Source of the DNA: Acidobacteriota bacterium | GTDB taxonomy: Bacteria > Acidobacteriota > Blastocatellia > RBC074 | Reading direction: 5' to 3' | DNA length: 64,000 bases | Assembly: GCA_016196035.1 (NCBI GenBank) | Contig: JACPYM010000023.1 | Span: 1 to 64,000, forward strand | In this document: positions 20,574 through 30,800 of the stretch, piece by piece | Position numbering within the stretch: position 1 is the stretch's first letter | Layout of the letters: every line of letters begins with the position of its first letter | Notes under the pieces: model-generated | The model's input: the letters and a program-made list of their open reading frames with translations, nothing else | What the model was told of the DNA's origin: nothing | Database searches by the model: none | Program-made: the position numbers and the translations under genes

Positions 20574-20694
20574 TTTCAAGAAAAAGAAATTCTCCCACGA
20601 AGCTACACGAAGAAAACACGAAGCAGGATTGCTGGGTATTTCTTTCTTCGTGGAATCTTCGTGTGGCTTCGTGGGGAAAATCATTATCTTGAAA
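20574..20694. repeat. Family A hairpin element (CACGAAG repeats), copy 2
   Basis: A 121-bp imperfect palindrome. The outer arms are TTTCAAGA (20574-20581) and TCTTGAAA (20687-20694). The inner arms of about 30 bases (20594-20623 and 20646-20675) share the three-unit CACGAAG pattern of copy 1, with four mismatches between arms. It fills almost all the space between the convergent CE15 and trmL stops, ending one base from the trmL stop codon. Confidence 0.85.
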
Positions 20695-20695
20695 T

Positions 20696-21169
20696 CTACA
20701 ACTGGCGTAAGGCTTCGTAGAGCACGATGCCCGCCGAGGTCGCCAAGTTCAGCGAGCGAATGTTTGGGTTGGGCATGGGAATGCGCAGGCAGCGTTCCCG
20801 GTTCGCCCGCAACAACTCTTCGGGCAAGCCGCGCGTCTCGCGTCCGAAGACGAGGCAATCGTGCGGCTGATATTGCCAGTCGGTGTAAACGCGCTCGGCT
20901 TTGGTGGAGAAATAAAGAAAGCGGCTGTCTGGAAGGCTTTCTTGCAATGCTTCGAGCGAGCGATGGTGAATGATCTCGACGTGTTCCCAATAATCCAGCC
21001 CGGCGCGCCGCACATATTTGTCATCGGTGCGAAAGCCGAGTCTGCCGACCAGGTGCAGCGTCGTGTAGGTCGCTCCACACAGGCGGGCGATGTTGCCGGT
21101 ATTGGGTGGAATTTCAGGTTCGATCAGTGCGATGTGCAGGCGGGAATGTAACTCTGGCGGATAAAGCAT
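20696..21169 (-). CDS. trmL: tRNA (cytidine(34)-2'-O)-methyltransferase
   Basis: A 157-residue SpoU/TrmD-fold (SPOUT) methyltransferase, the same length as typical TrmL. The N-terminal IALIEPEIPPNTGNIARLCG, the central LVFGRETRGLP and the C-terminal RIPMPNPNIRSLNLATSAGI form the three SPOUT motifs that build the AdoMet knot. It 2'-O-methylates the wobble base of certain tRNA-Leu. The ATG at 21169 is preferred over an upstream TTG at 21178. It is convergent with the CE15 gene. Confidence 0.92.
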   Translation of the reverse strand: MLYPPELHSRLHIALIEPEIPPNTGNIARLCGATYTTLHLVGRLGFRTDDKYVRRAGLDYWEHVEIIHHRSLEALQESLPDSRFLYFSTKAERVYTDWQYQPHDCLVFGRETRGLPEELLRANRERCLRIPMPNPNIRSLNLATSAGIVLYEALRQL

Positions 21170-21231
21170 CTGATGCAAAAGGCAGAGAGCGGATGGAACA
21201 CAGCAGTTCCATCTGCTCTTTTTTTGATTGT

Positions 21232-24111
21232 CTAGTTCTGGGTGATTAACTGGCGCAACACATAAGGCAGGATGCCGCCGTGCTGGTAATAGTCAACTTC
21301 GATAGGCGTATCAATACGCAAGATCAATAGGACTTCCTGCTGGCTGCCGTCCTGCCGATGGATGGTCAGCGTGACTTCCAGGCGCGGCTTGAGGCCGGCC
21401 TCCAGCCCTGTGATGTCAAACGCTTCGGAGCCATCCAGACCCAATGATTGCGCGTTCGTGCCTTCTTTGAATTGCAAAGGCAAGACACCCATGCCGACCA
21501 GGTTGCTGCGGTGTATGCGTTCGAAGCTTTGCGCGACAACTGCTTTGACGCCGAGCAAGGCAGTGCCCTTCGCCGCCCAATCGCGCGAACTGCCCGTGCC
21601 ATATTCCTGTCCGGCAAAGATCACCAAGGGCGTGCCCGACTCTTTGTACTGCATCGCGGCATCGTAAATCGCCATCAGTTCGCCGCTGGGTTGCAACTTG
21701 GTGACGCCGCCTTCGGTGCCTGGCGCCATCAGGTTTTTGATACGGACGTTGGCAAAGGTGCCGCGCGTCATCACCCGGTCATTGCCGCGCCGCGAGCCGT
21801 AGCTATTGAAGTCAGCGGGCGCAACGCCGTGCGCTTGCAGATATAAACCCGCCGGTGAAGAAGCTTTGATCGAACCGGCAGGGCTGATGTGATCTGTGGT
21901 TACAGAGTCGCCAAAGATGCCCAACGCGCGCGCTTGCAGAATGTTGGCGGCGCTGCCTGCCTCCATCGAGAAGTTTTCAAAGAATGGCGGCGGCTGGATG
22001 TAAGTTGAAGATTCATCCCATTCGTAGACATTGCCGACGCTCGCCGGAATGTCGTTCCAGAGCGGGTTCTCAGCGGTGAAATCCGAGTAAAGCCGTTCAT
22101 AAGTGGCGGCATTCGTCGCGGCGTCCAAAACAGCGGCGATCTCTTGCGAAGATGGCCAGATGTCCTTGAGGAAAACTTCCTGATCTCCCCGGCCAATGCC
22201 GAGCGGCTCTTGCGTCATATCAATGTTGACGCGCCCGGCCAGCGCAAAGGCGACAACCAGTGGCGGACTCATCAGGAAATTCGCCTTGATGTTCTGGTGC
22301 ACCCGCGCCTCGAAGTTGCGATTGCCCGAAAGCACACTGGCGGCGATCAAGTCATTTTGGGTTACAACTTCTTCAATCTTCGGATCGAGCGGGCCGGAGT
22401 TGCCGATGCAGGTCGTGCAGCCGTACCCGACAACTTGGAAGCCGAGTTGATCGAGGTATTCTTGCAGCCCTGTTTCATGCAAATACTCCGTGACAACGCG
22501 TGAACCGGGGCCGAGCGAAGTCTTGACTTGCGGCTTTACCCGCAGTCCCTTTTCGACAGCTTTCTTGGCCAGCAATCCGGCGGCAAGCATGACGCTGGGA
22601 TTTGAAGTGTTAGTGCAGGAAGTAATGGCCGCGATCAATACGTCGCCGTGACCAAGTGTCGCCGAAGCGGCAGGAAACGCCTGCGGCGGAACATCCTCCA
22701 CGCGGTCAGGCGTGGGGCGGTTGTTCATCATTTCGACTTCAGATTGCGTGCTGGTATTTTTTGGACTGAGGTCATTGCCCTTTGCGTGGGGTGCTGTCGC
22801 GGGTTCCTGTTCCCCACCTCCGGTCAAGGGTTCAGCAACGCGCCCACGCACACCGATGATCGCTTCGTAACGCTGGTCGAGATCGGCGGCAGATTTGGCG
22901 TAGCCGTTTTCTGAGACAGGGCGTTGGAACAGGTCGAGAAACTTTTCTTTGAGCTTAGCCAACTCGATGCGGTCTTGCGGGCGTTTGGGGCCAGCCACGT
23001 TCGGCGTGATGGAAGAAAGATCGAGTTCGAGCACTTGGCTGTATTCGATTTGGCCTTGCTTGGGAATGCCAAATAGCCCTTGCGCCTTGAAGTAATTGCG
23101 GAAGGCCTCCACCTGCGCCTGCGTGCGTCCGGTGGCTGTGAGGTAGTTGCAAGTCTCTTCATCCACACCAAAGAAACCCATCGTGGCGCCGTATTCAGGA
23201 GCCATATTCGCGATGGTTGCGCGATCCGTCAGCGAAAGCGAGGCCGCACCTTCCCCGAAGTATTCAACGAATTTGCCGACGACTTTGGCTTTGCGCAGCA
23301 GTTCGGTGCAATGCAAAACGAGATCGGTAGCAGTTACACCTTCTTTCAGTGTACCCGTCATGTGGACACCAACAACATCAGGGGTCAGGAAATAAACTGG
23401 CTGCCCTAACATTCCAGCCTCGGCTTCGATACCGCCGACACCCCAGCCAACTACGCCCAGGCCGTTGATCATCGTTGTGTGGGAATCTGTTCCGACTAAG
23501 GTATCGGGATAATAAACGCCATCTTTCTCGAGCACGCCTTTGGCGAGGTATTCGAGATTCACTTGATGAACGATGCCGATGCCGGGCGGAACGACTTTGA
23601 AGGTATCGAAGGCTTGCATGCCCCATTTTAGGAATTCATAGCGCTGGCGGTTGCGCATGAATTCAATCTCCATGTTTTTCTGCAAGGCGTCGGCGGTTCC
23701 CGCGATGTCTACTTGGACAGAGTGGTCTACCACCAAGTCAACGGGCACGAGCGGCTCGATCATTTTCGGGTTCTTCCCCAACGTCGCGACGGTCGAACGC
23801 ATAGCCGCGAGGTCAACCAGCAAGGGGACGCCGGTGAAATCCTGCAAGACAATTCTGGCGACGACAAAAGGGATTTCGGCGGTGCGCTCAGCCTGCGATC
23901 TCCAATTGGCAAGCGCTCGCACATCTTCTTCGCGGACTTTTTTGCCGTCAAAGTTGCGGAGGACTGATTCGAGCACAATACGAATGCTAATGGGCAATTT
24001 CGAGATGGGGCCAATGCCTGCCTGTTCGAGTTGCGGGAGTGAGTAATAATGGCCTTGTGAGCCGTTACCCAGCTCAAAGCTTTGTAAAGTGTCAAAGAGA
24101 TTGTGTGGCAT
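21232..24111 (-). CDS. acnA: Aconitate hydratase AcnA
   Basis: A 959-residue monomeric aconitase/IRP1-type enzyme interconverting citrate and isocitrate in the TCA cycle. The 4Fe-4S ligands are in [13 protein letters not shown] and [14 protein letters not shown]. The substrate region [16 protein letters not shown] and the C-terminal swivel domain with [13 protein letters not shown] are present. A 55-60 residue low-complexity stretch ([14 protein letters not shown] onward, around residues 430-490) lengthens the linker before the Cys ligands. Its upstream region carries a family C hairpin element. The gene is housekeeping and not linked functionally to the xylan cluster. Confidence 0.95.
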   Translation of the reverse strand: MPHNLFDTLQSFELGNGSQGHYYSLPQLEQAGIGPISKLPISIRIVLESVLRNFDGKKVREEDVRALANWRSQAERTAEIPFVVARIVLQDFTGVPLLVDLAAMRSTVATLGKNPKMIEPLVPVDLVVDHSVQVDIAGTADALQKNMEIEFMRNRQRYEFLKWGMQAFDTFKVVPPGIGIVHQVNLEYLAKGVLEKDGVYYPDTLVGTDSHTTMINGLGVVGWGVGGIEAEAGMLGQPVYFLTPDVVGVHMTGTLKEGVTATDLVLHCTELLRKAKVVGKFVEYFGEGAASLSLTDRATIANMAPEYGATMGFFGVDEETCNYLTATGRTQAQVEAFRNYFKAQGLFGIPKQGQIEYSQVLELDLSSITPNVAGPKRPQDRIELAKLKEKFLDLFQRPVSENGYAKSAADLDQRYEAIIGVRGRVAEPLTGGGEQEPATAPHAKGNDLSPKNTSTQSEVEMMNNRPTPDRVEDVPPQAFPAASATLGHGDVLIAAITSCTNTSNPSVMLAAGLLAKKAVEKGLRVKPQVKTSLGPGSRVVTEYLHETGLQEYLDQLGFQVVGYGCTTCIGNSGPLDPKIEEVVTQNDLIAASVLSGNRNFEARVHQNIKANFLMSPPLVVAFALAGRVNIDMTQEPLGIGRGDQEVFLKDIWPSSQEIAAVLDAATNAATYERLYSDFTAENPLWNDIPASVGNVYEWDESSTYIQPPPFFENFSMEAGSAANILQARALGIFGDSVTTDHISPAGSIKASSPAGLYLQAHGVAPADFNSYGSRRGNDRVMTRGTFANVRIKNLMAPGTEGGVTKLQPSGELMAIYDAAMQYKESGTPLVIFAGQEYGTGSSRDWAAKGTALLGVKAVVAQSFERIHRSNLVGMGVLPLQFKEGTNAQSLGLDGSEAFDITGLEAGLKPRLEVTLTIHRQDGSQQEVLLILRIDTPIEVDYYQHGGILPYVLRQLITQN

Positions 24112-24247
24112 AGATGGGGTTCACCTGATGAATTGTTGATTTGATGGCGGTAAGCCGGGAGTTTACGTGTCGTTCATGGGGAACGTCAAGGTGGTTGGGC
24201 GGGTGGGTGTGCGTCAAAGTTTTGCGCAGGCGGAAACGAACGTTTCA

Positions 24248-24345
24248 GCGCGCGTAGCGCAACCTGCCGAGTTGCGCGGTGTCGCACGTGAAGCCTGGGC
24301 CGTAGCTATGACACCGCGCAACTCGGCAGGTTGCGCTACGCGCGC
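24248..24345. repeat. Family C hairpin element (GTAGCGCAACC type), copy 1
   Basis: Perfect 36-base inverted arms at 24248-24283 and 24310-24345 (arm begins GCGCGCGTAGCGCAACCTGC) with a 26-base loop. It lies in the divergent region between acnA and the giant secreted-protein gene. A related copy with the same GTAGCGCAACC..GCCGAG..GTTGCGCGG layout is at 40902-41024. Confidence 0.88.
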
Positions 24346-24847
24346 CGCCGCCGCCCGGCTGGCCTTTGTACCAAACTTTGACGCACAGCCGGGGCGGGCC
24401 GGACAGTGAAGGTTGTTGTGTGTGAATGATTCCTGGGCTGCTTTCGGTTTTCATCGAGCTTCAATTTTGCGTGAACAATGATGCTAGATTTGTTATCAGC
24501 CGCAAGTCTATTCCGCAAGAGGAGCCGGGTTGTTGCACTGAATGTGAGCAACATTATGTTCAGCGTTTTGGGCCGTTGCGCTAGACGAATGGATTCAAAA
24601 TCCGTACACTCCGTTTGCTTGTTCGACGACCCGGCTAAGTCTTGTGCGAACAACACGCCCGATAACGTGCATTGCCTTTCACTGGAATTTCGCGGCGCGG
24701 CACACTTTAACCAAAACAGCAATTACAGGTTGATGAAATTGAAATCAGTTCAGCCATGGGCAGGCGGTTTCTTTCGCAACGGCTGAGTTGAGAGCGCGGG
24801 TTGTTCTAGATCAGCGCACATCTAAACTACACATCCGAGGATTGACC
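24346..24847. other. Upstream region of the giant secreted-protein gene
   Basis: No gene is supported. TTGCAC at 24533-24538 and TATGTT at 24555-24560 with a 16-base spacer form a moderate promoter candidate on +. A stretch at 24581-24626 resembles the D-loop, anticodon arm and TTCGA of a tRNA-Leu(CAA) but does not fold as a tRNA. The Shine-Dalgarno GAGGA at about 24837 fixes the start of the next gene at 24848. Confidence 0.35.
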
Positions 24848-27800
24848 ATGTTTTTTCGCATCCTTCTATCGTCAATAAATCGCTCGCGCTCACTTGGCCA
24901 GACTTATCTACACACGAGCCAGCGGCGTTCACGTGCCGTGTTAGCAGTGGCATGTGTATTGACGACTCTTTTCGCTTGGCACTTGGCAGCGGCATGGGCC
25001 GCCTCGGGTACGCCAGTCAGCTTAACCGTCATCAACTCTGCTTATACACAAAACTTCGATACGCTGGCCAATACAGGCACGTCCAGCACAGTGCCGACGG
25101 GTTGGGCCTTCAGCGAGTCGGGCACGAATGCCAATACCACCTACACGGCGGGGACAGGCTCAAGCACGACCGGCGACACTTATAGTTTCGGCGCGGCGGC
25201 CAGCACTGAGCGCGCGTTCGGCGGGTTGCAGAGCGGTAGTTTAGTGCCGACCATCGGCGCGTGCTTCACCAATAACACGGGCACGACGGTCACCAGCCTG
25301 CTCATCAGCTACACCGGCGAGCAATGGCGTTTGGGCACAGCGGGGCGCGCCGACCGCTTGGATTTTCAGTACAGTCTGGACGCGACGAGTTTGACCACGG
25401 GCACGTGGACGGATGTGGACGCGCTGGATTTCAACTCGCCGTTCACGACCACGATTGGCGCGCTGGATGGCAACGCGGCAGCCAACCGCACCGCCATCAG
25501 TTCTACCATTACCGGACTGAGCATCGCCAATGGCGCGACCTTCTTCATCCGCTGGAACAGCTTCGACGCGACCGGCGCGGATGATGGCCTGAGCGTTGAT
25601 GATTTCTCGCTCACGCCGCAGGGCGCGGGCGGCGGCGGCAATACGCTCACGCTCACCTGCACGCCTGCAACGTTCTCCGAAGCCGCTGGCGCGAGCGCTT
25701 CAACTTGCACGGTCACGCGCACGGGCAGCACGGCCGCGTTGCTGGTGGTCAACCTGGCGAGCAATGACACGAGCGAAGCAACTGTCTCTGCCCCTGACAT
25801 CGGGATTCCAGTGGGACAGGCGAGCACGACGTTCACCCTCGATGCCGTGGACGATCTGATTTTTGATGGCACGCAAACCGTGACAATCACGGCTGCGGCC
25901 AGCGGCTTTACCAGCGGCACCTTCCAGGTGATGGTGACGGATAACGAAACCTTTGCTTGCACGCCGACGCACACGATCGCGCAGATTCAGGGCAGCGGGA
26001 CGGCTTCGCCCGTGGCCGCGCAATCCGTCACCACCAGCGGCATCGTGACCGGCCTCAGGTCGAATGGCTTTTTCATGCAGATGCCCGCGCCCGGCGATGG
26101 CAATGCGGCGACTTCGGACGGCATCTTTGTCTTTACTTCCAGCGCCCCCCCGGCGGCGGCGGCGCTCGGCAACAGCGTTTGCGTCAGTGGGACGGTGCAG
26201 GAGTTCGTGCCTTCGGCGGATCCGCTCAGTCCACCGATCACCGAAATTTCAGGCACACCCGTAGTGAATCTGCTTTCCACCGGCAACGCGCTGCCGACGC
26301 CGATCACGCTGACTTCCACGGATACGGGCACGGGCGGCGTCAATGTGGGTTCGATTGAAAATCTGGAAAAGTATGAAGGTATGCGCGTCGCAGTTGCCTC
26401 GCTCACCGTGGTGGCGCCGACAGGCGGCACGGTCAGCGAAGCCAATGCGACTTCGACCTCGAGCGGCACCTTTTACGGCGTCATTACAGGCGTGGCGCGT
26501 CCCTTCCGCGAAGCGGGCATTCAGGCTAATGATCCTGTGCCGGCGGGCAGCGGCGTGACGATTCCGCCGGTGCCGCGCTTCGATTTCAATCCGGAACGCA
26601 TTCGCGTCAACAGTTTTGGGCAAACCGGCGGCGCGGCGATTGATGTGACCACCGGCGCGACGGTCACGAATCTGGTTGGCCCGCTCGATTATTCCTTCCG
26701 CACCTACACGATTCTGCCCGATCCGGGGTCGCCGCCCACCGTCGCGGGCAACGTCACGTTCAGCGCCGTGCCTGCGCCGTTATCGAACGAGTTCACCGTC
26801 GCCTCATTCAACCTGGAACGCTTCTTCGATACGGTGGATGATGCGGGCGTCAGCGATGTCGCGCTGACCACGACGGCCTTCAACAATCGTTTGAACAAGG
26901 CCTCGCTGGCGATTCGCAATGTGCTACGCGCGCCCGACATCATCGGCGTCGAAGAGATGGAGAACCTCACGACGCTGCAAGCGCTCGCCACCAAGATCAA
27001 CAACGACGCGGTAGCGGCCAGCCAGCCCAATCCGAATTACACCGCGTTCCTGGTCGAAGGCAACGATGTCGGCGGCATTGATGTTGGCTTCCTGGTCAAA
27101 ACAGCTTTTGTGGTCGGCAGCACGCCGCGCGTGACCGTCGTGGATGTAACGCAGGAAGGCAAGACCACGACTTACACGAATCCCAACAATGGCGCGCAGG
27201 AAACACTGAATGACAGGCCGCCGCTGCGCTTAAGTGCCGTGGTCAATCATGCCGATGGCCGCACGTTCCCCATCACGGTCATCGTCGTGCACCAGCGTTC
27301 GCTGAATGGGATTGATGATGAAACGGTGGACGGCACGGGCACAGCGGGCGGGCGTGTGCGCGCCAAACGCCGCGCGCAAGCCGAGTTCCTGGCGAATCTG
27401 ATTCAGGCACGCCAGGTAGCCACGCCCACCGAACGCATCATTTGCGTCGGTGATTACAACGCCTTCGAGTTCAATGACGGCTTTGTAGACGTCATCGGCA
27501 CGGTCAAAGGCGCGCCGACGCCCGCCAATCAGGTGGTGCTGGCGAGCAGCGATTTGGTCAATCCCGATCTGACCGATTTGGTTGCGCTGGCGGCGGTGGG
27601 GCAAAACTATTCATACAGTTTCGACGGCGATGCGCAGGCGATTGACCACGAATTGGTGAATGCAGCCTTGATGACTTACTTCAGCCACATCAACTTCGGG
27701 CGCAACAACGCTGACTTCCCCGAAATCTATCGCAGCGATTCCACGCGCCCCGAACGCATTTCGGATCACGATCCGGCGGTCGCGTACTTCACCTTCCCTG

Positions 27801-30800
27801 CCGCGTGCCCAACGATCACGGTCACGCCGAGCACCGTTCCGGCGGGCACGGCGGGTTTGGCTTATGGCCCGGTGAATTTCATGCAAACGGGCGGCAGCGG
27901 CACGATCACCTGGAGCGTGAGCAGCAATAACCTGCCCGCCGGATTGATGCTCAATTCGTCCACGGGCGTGCTCAGCGGCACGCCAACCATCGCGGCGGGC
28001 GTCAACGTGACCATCCGCGCCACCGACGTGAACAACTGCTTTGGCGAAGTCATCGTCACTTTGCAGATCAGTTGTCCGACCATCACGCTCAGCCCATCGA
28101 GCGGCTCGCCCACCACATTGAGCAGCGGAACCGTCGGACAGATGTACAGCCAGACGTTCACCGCCGCGCCCGCTGGCGGCAGTTACACCTACTCAATTCC
28201 GCTGGCAGCGATCCCGCCGGGCTTGACGTTCAACACTGCCACCGGCGTATTGAGCGGCACGCCAACCACCAGCGGCACGTTCGGTTTCACGGTCACGGCT
28301 ACTAATTTTGGTACTTGCACCGGACAGCAGACGTATGCACTGCCGATCATTCCAGGTTGCCCCAGCAGCTTCACGGTCAACGATCTGGGCGATGCGCCTG
28401 ATCAGACACCGGGAGACTTTCTTTGCCAGGCGGCCAGCGGCGCTTGCACCTTGCGCGCGGCAATTCAGGAAGCCAACGCCATTACAGCCTGCACGCCGTT
28501 GACGATCAACTTCAGCGTGACGGGCACGATCAATTTGGCGACGGCGCTACCCGCGCTAAATCATCCGAATCTGACCATCAACGGCAATGGCGCGGCGAAC
28601 AGCATCATCAGCGGCAATGATGCCGTGCAAGTGTTCAGTGTGAATGCGGGCGCGAATGCGACGCTCAGCGGACTGGCCATCACTCATGGGCGAGCCAGCG
28701 TTGGCGGTGGCATCCTGAACAACGGCACGCTGACGGTGACCAACTCCACGATCAGCAATAATGCGGCGACCTCATCTGGCGGCGGCTTCGCTAACGACAA
28801 CAACGCGACGCTGACGGTCACGAACAGTACGATCAGCGGCAATACGGCGGTTTTCGGAGCCGGTGGTATCTATCACTTCTCAGGTACGCTGATCTTGACC
28901 AATAGCACGGTCAGCGGAAACACCGCTTCCACCAGTGGAGGCGGCATCTACAATGCCTTTGGGATGGTGACGGCGACCAACAGCACGATCAGCGGCAACT
29001 CCTCTGCCACGAGTGGCGGCGGCATCTATAACGACTCAGGCACGTATAATCTCAGTAACACCATCGTTGCAAACAGTGCCAGCGGCATGGACTGCAGTAG
29101 ATTCGGTGGCACGCTCAACGCCCAGTTCAGCTTGATCAAAGATGGCTTGGGCTGCGTCAACGGAACGAACCTCAATAACCTGACGGGCGACCCTAGACTA
29201 AGCCCGCTTGGCAATTTCGGCGGCCCAACCCAAACGCACGCGCTGCTGCCCGGCAGTCCGGCGATCAATGCAGGCACGAACACCGGCGCGCCAGCGACAG
29301 ACCAACGCGGCATCGCGCGCCCGCAGCAAACGATGGTGGACATCGGCGCGTTTGAATCACGCGGCTTCACGCTCGCCCTTGCGGGCGGCAACAACCAGAG
29401 TGCTTTCGTCAATACGGCCTTCGCCAACCCGCTCGCGGTGACGGTCACGGCGATTGATCCGAGTGAACCAGTCAATGGCGGCAAAGTCACCTTCACCCCG
29501 CCGGGCAGCGGCGCGAGCGCCAGCATCGCGGGCAATCCGGTCACGATCAGCGGCGGCACGGCATCCGGAACCGCGACCGCGAATGGCACAGTCGGCGGGC
29601 CTTACACGGTCGCGGCCAGCGCTAACGGCGCTTCGCCTACGGTCAACTTCACGCTCACCAACACCAACCCGCCGCCGATGATTACGGCGGGCGCGGCACT
29701 GACGCGGCAACAAGGCACGGCGGCTGCCAATTCAACGATTGCCACGGTCAGCGATGCCAACCAGACGGCGGGCACGCTGACCGTCACAGCCACGACGGTT
29801 CCGGCGGGCCTCACGGTGACGAACATCGTCAATACCAGCGGCACGATCACCGCCAACGTGGCTGCTGCTTGCAATGCCACCGTGGGCGCAAACACCGTCG
29901 TGCTGACGGTGACGGATAGCTTCGGCGCAACGGCGACCGCCAATCTGACGGTCAATGTCACGGCGAACACCGCGCCGACTGTGGTATACGCCACACCTCA
30001 AAGCGTAACGGCGGGCGGTTCGCTCAACGTCACGCCGACGACCACAACCGACAACGGCTCAATTACCGGCTACACCATCTTCAGCGTCTCGCCCGCGCTG
30101 ACCAACGCGCCGACGGTCAATGGCAGCGGTGTCGTTTCGATCACCAGCGCCGCCCCAGCAGGCAGTCACACCATCACGACACGTGCGACCGACAATTGCG
30201 GAGCGACTGCCGATGCGACGTTCACGCTCAATGTTACTTGCCCGACGATCAGCATCACTACCAATCTGCCGGGCGGCACGGTGGGCACGAGTTACAACCA
30301 AACGCTGGGCGCCAGCGGCGGCAGCGGCGCTTACACCTTCGCGGTCACAGCGGGCAGCTTGCTGCCAGGTTTAATGCTGACCAGCGGCGGCGTATTGAGC
30401 GGCACACCGACGACGCCAGGCGGTTTCAACTTCACCGTCACGGCGACCGACAGCACCACGAATTGCACGGGCACGCGCGAATACGGCGTGATCATCAGTT
30501 GCCCGACCGTGACGCTGGCCCCCGCGAGCTTGCCAAGCGGGCAATTCGGCGTGGCTTATAGTCAAACGATTTCGGCTTCGGCAACGGGGCTGACCGGCGC
30601 GTACACCTTCGCAACGGGGGCGAATCTGCCGCCCGGCTTGATGCTGGCGGCCAACGGCACGCTCAGCGGCATGCCTACGCAACCGGGCACCTTCACCTTC
30701 ACCGTCACCGCCACGCACACGGCGAGCGGCTGCACTGGCAACGGCACCTATACCATCGGCATTCAGTGTCCAACCATCAACATCGCGCCCGTCACTTTGC

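Noticed and set aside
20290-20973. Open frame of 227 codons on + covering the CE15 end, a hairpin element and trmL antisense
   Set aside because: It crosses two well-supported genes and a repeat element, and the product has no family resemblance.
24575-24640. Stretch resembling tRNA-Leu(CAA): TAGACG D-loop-like motif, anticodon arm with loop TTCAAAA, and TTCGA
   Set aside because: The anticodon stem can pair, but the T stem around 24616-24632 does not and no acceptor stem was found. At most it is a decayed tRNA fragment.
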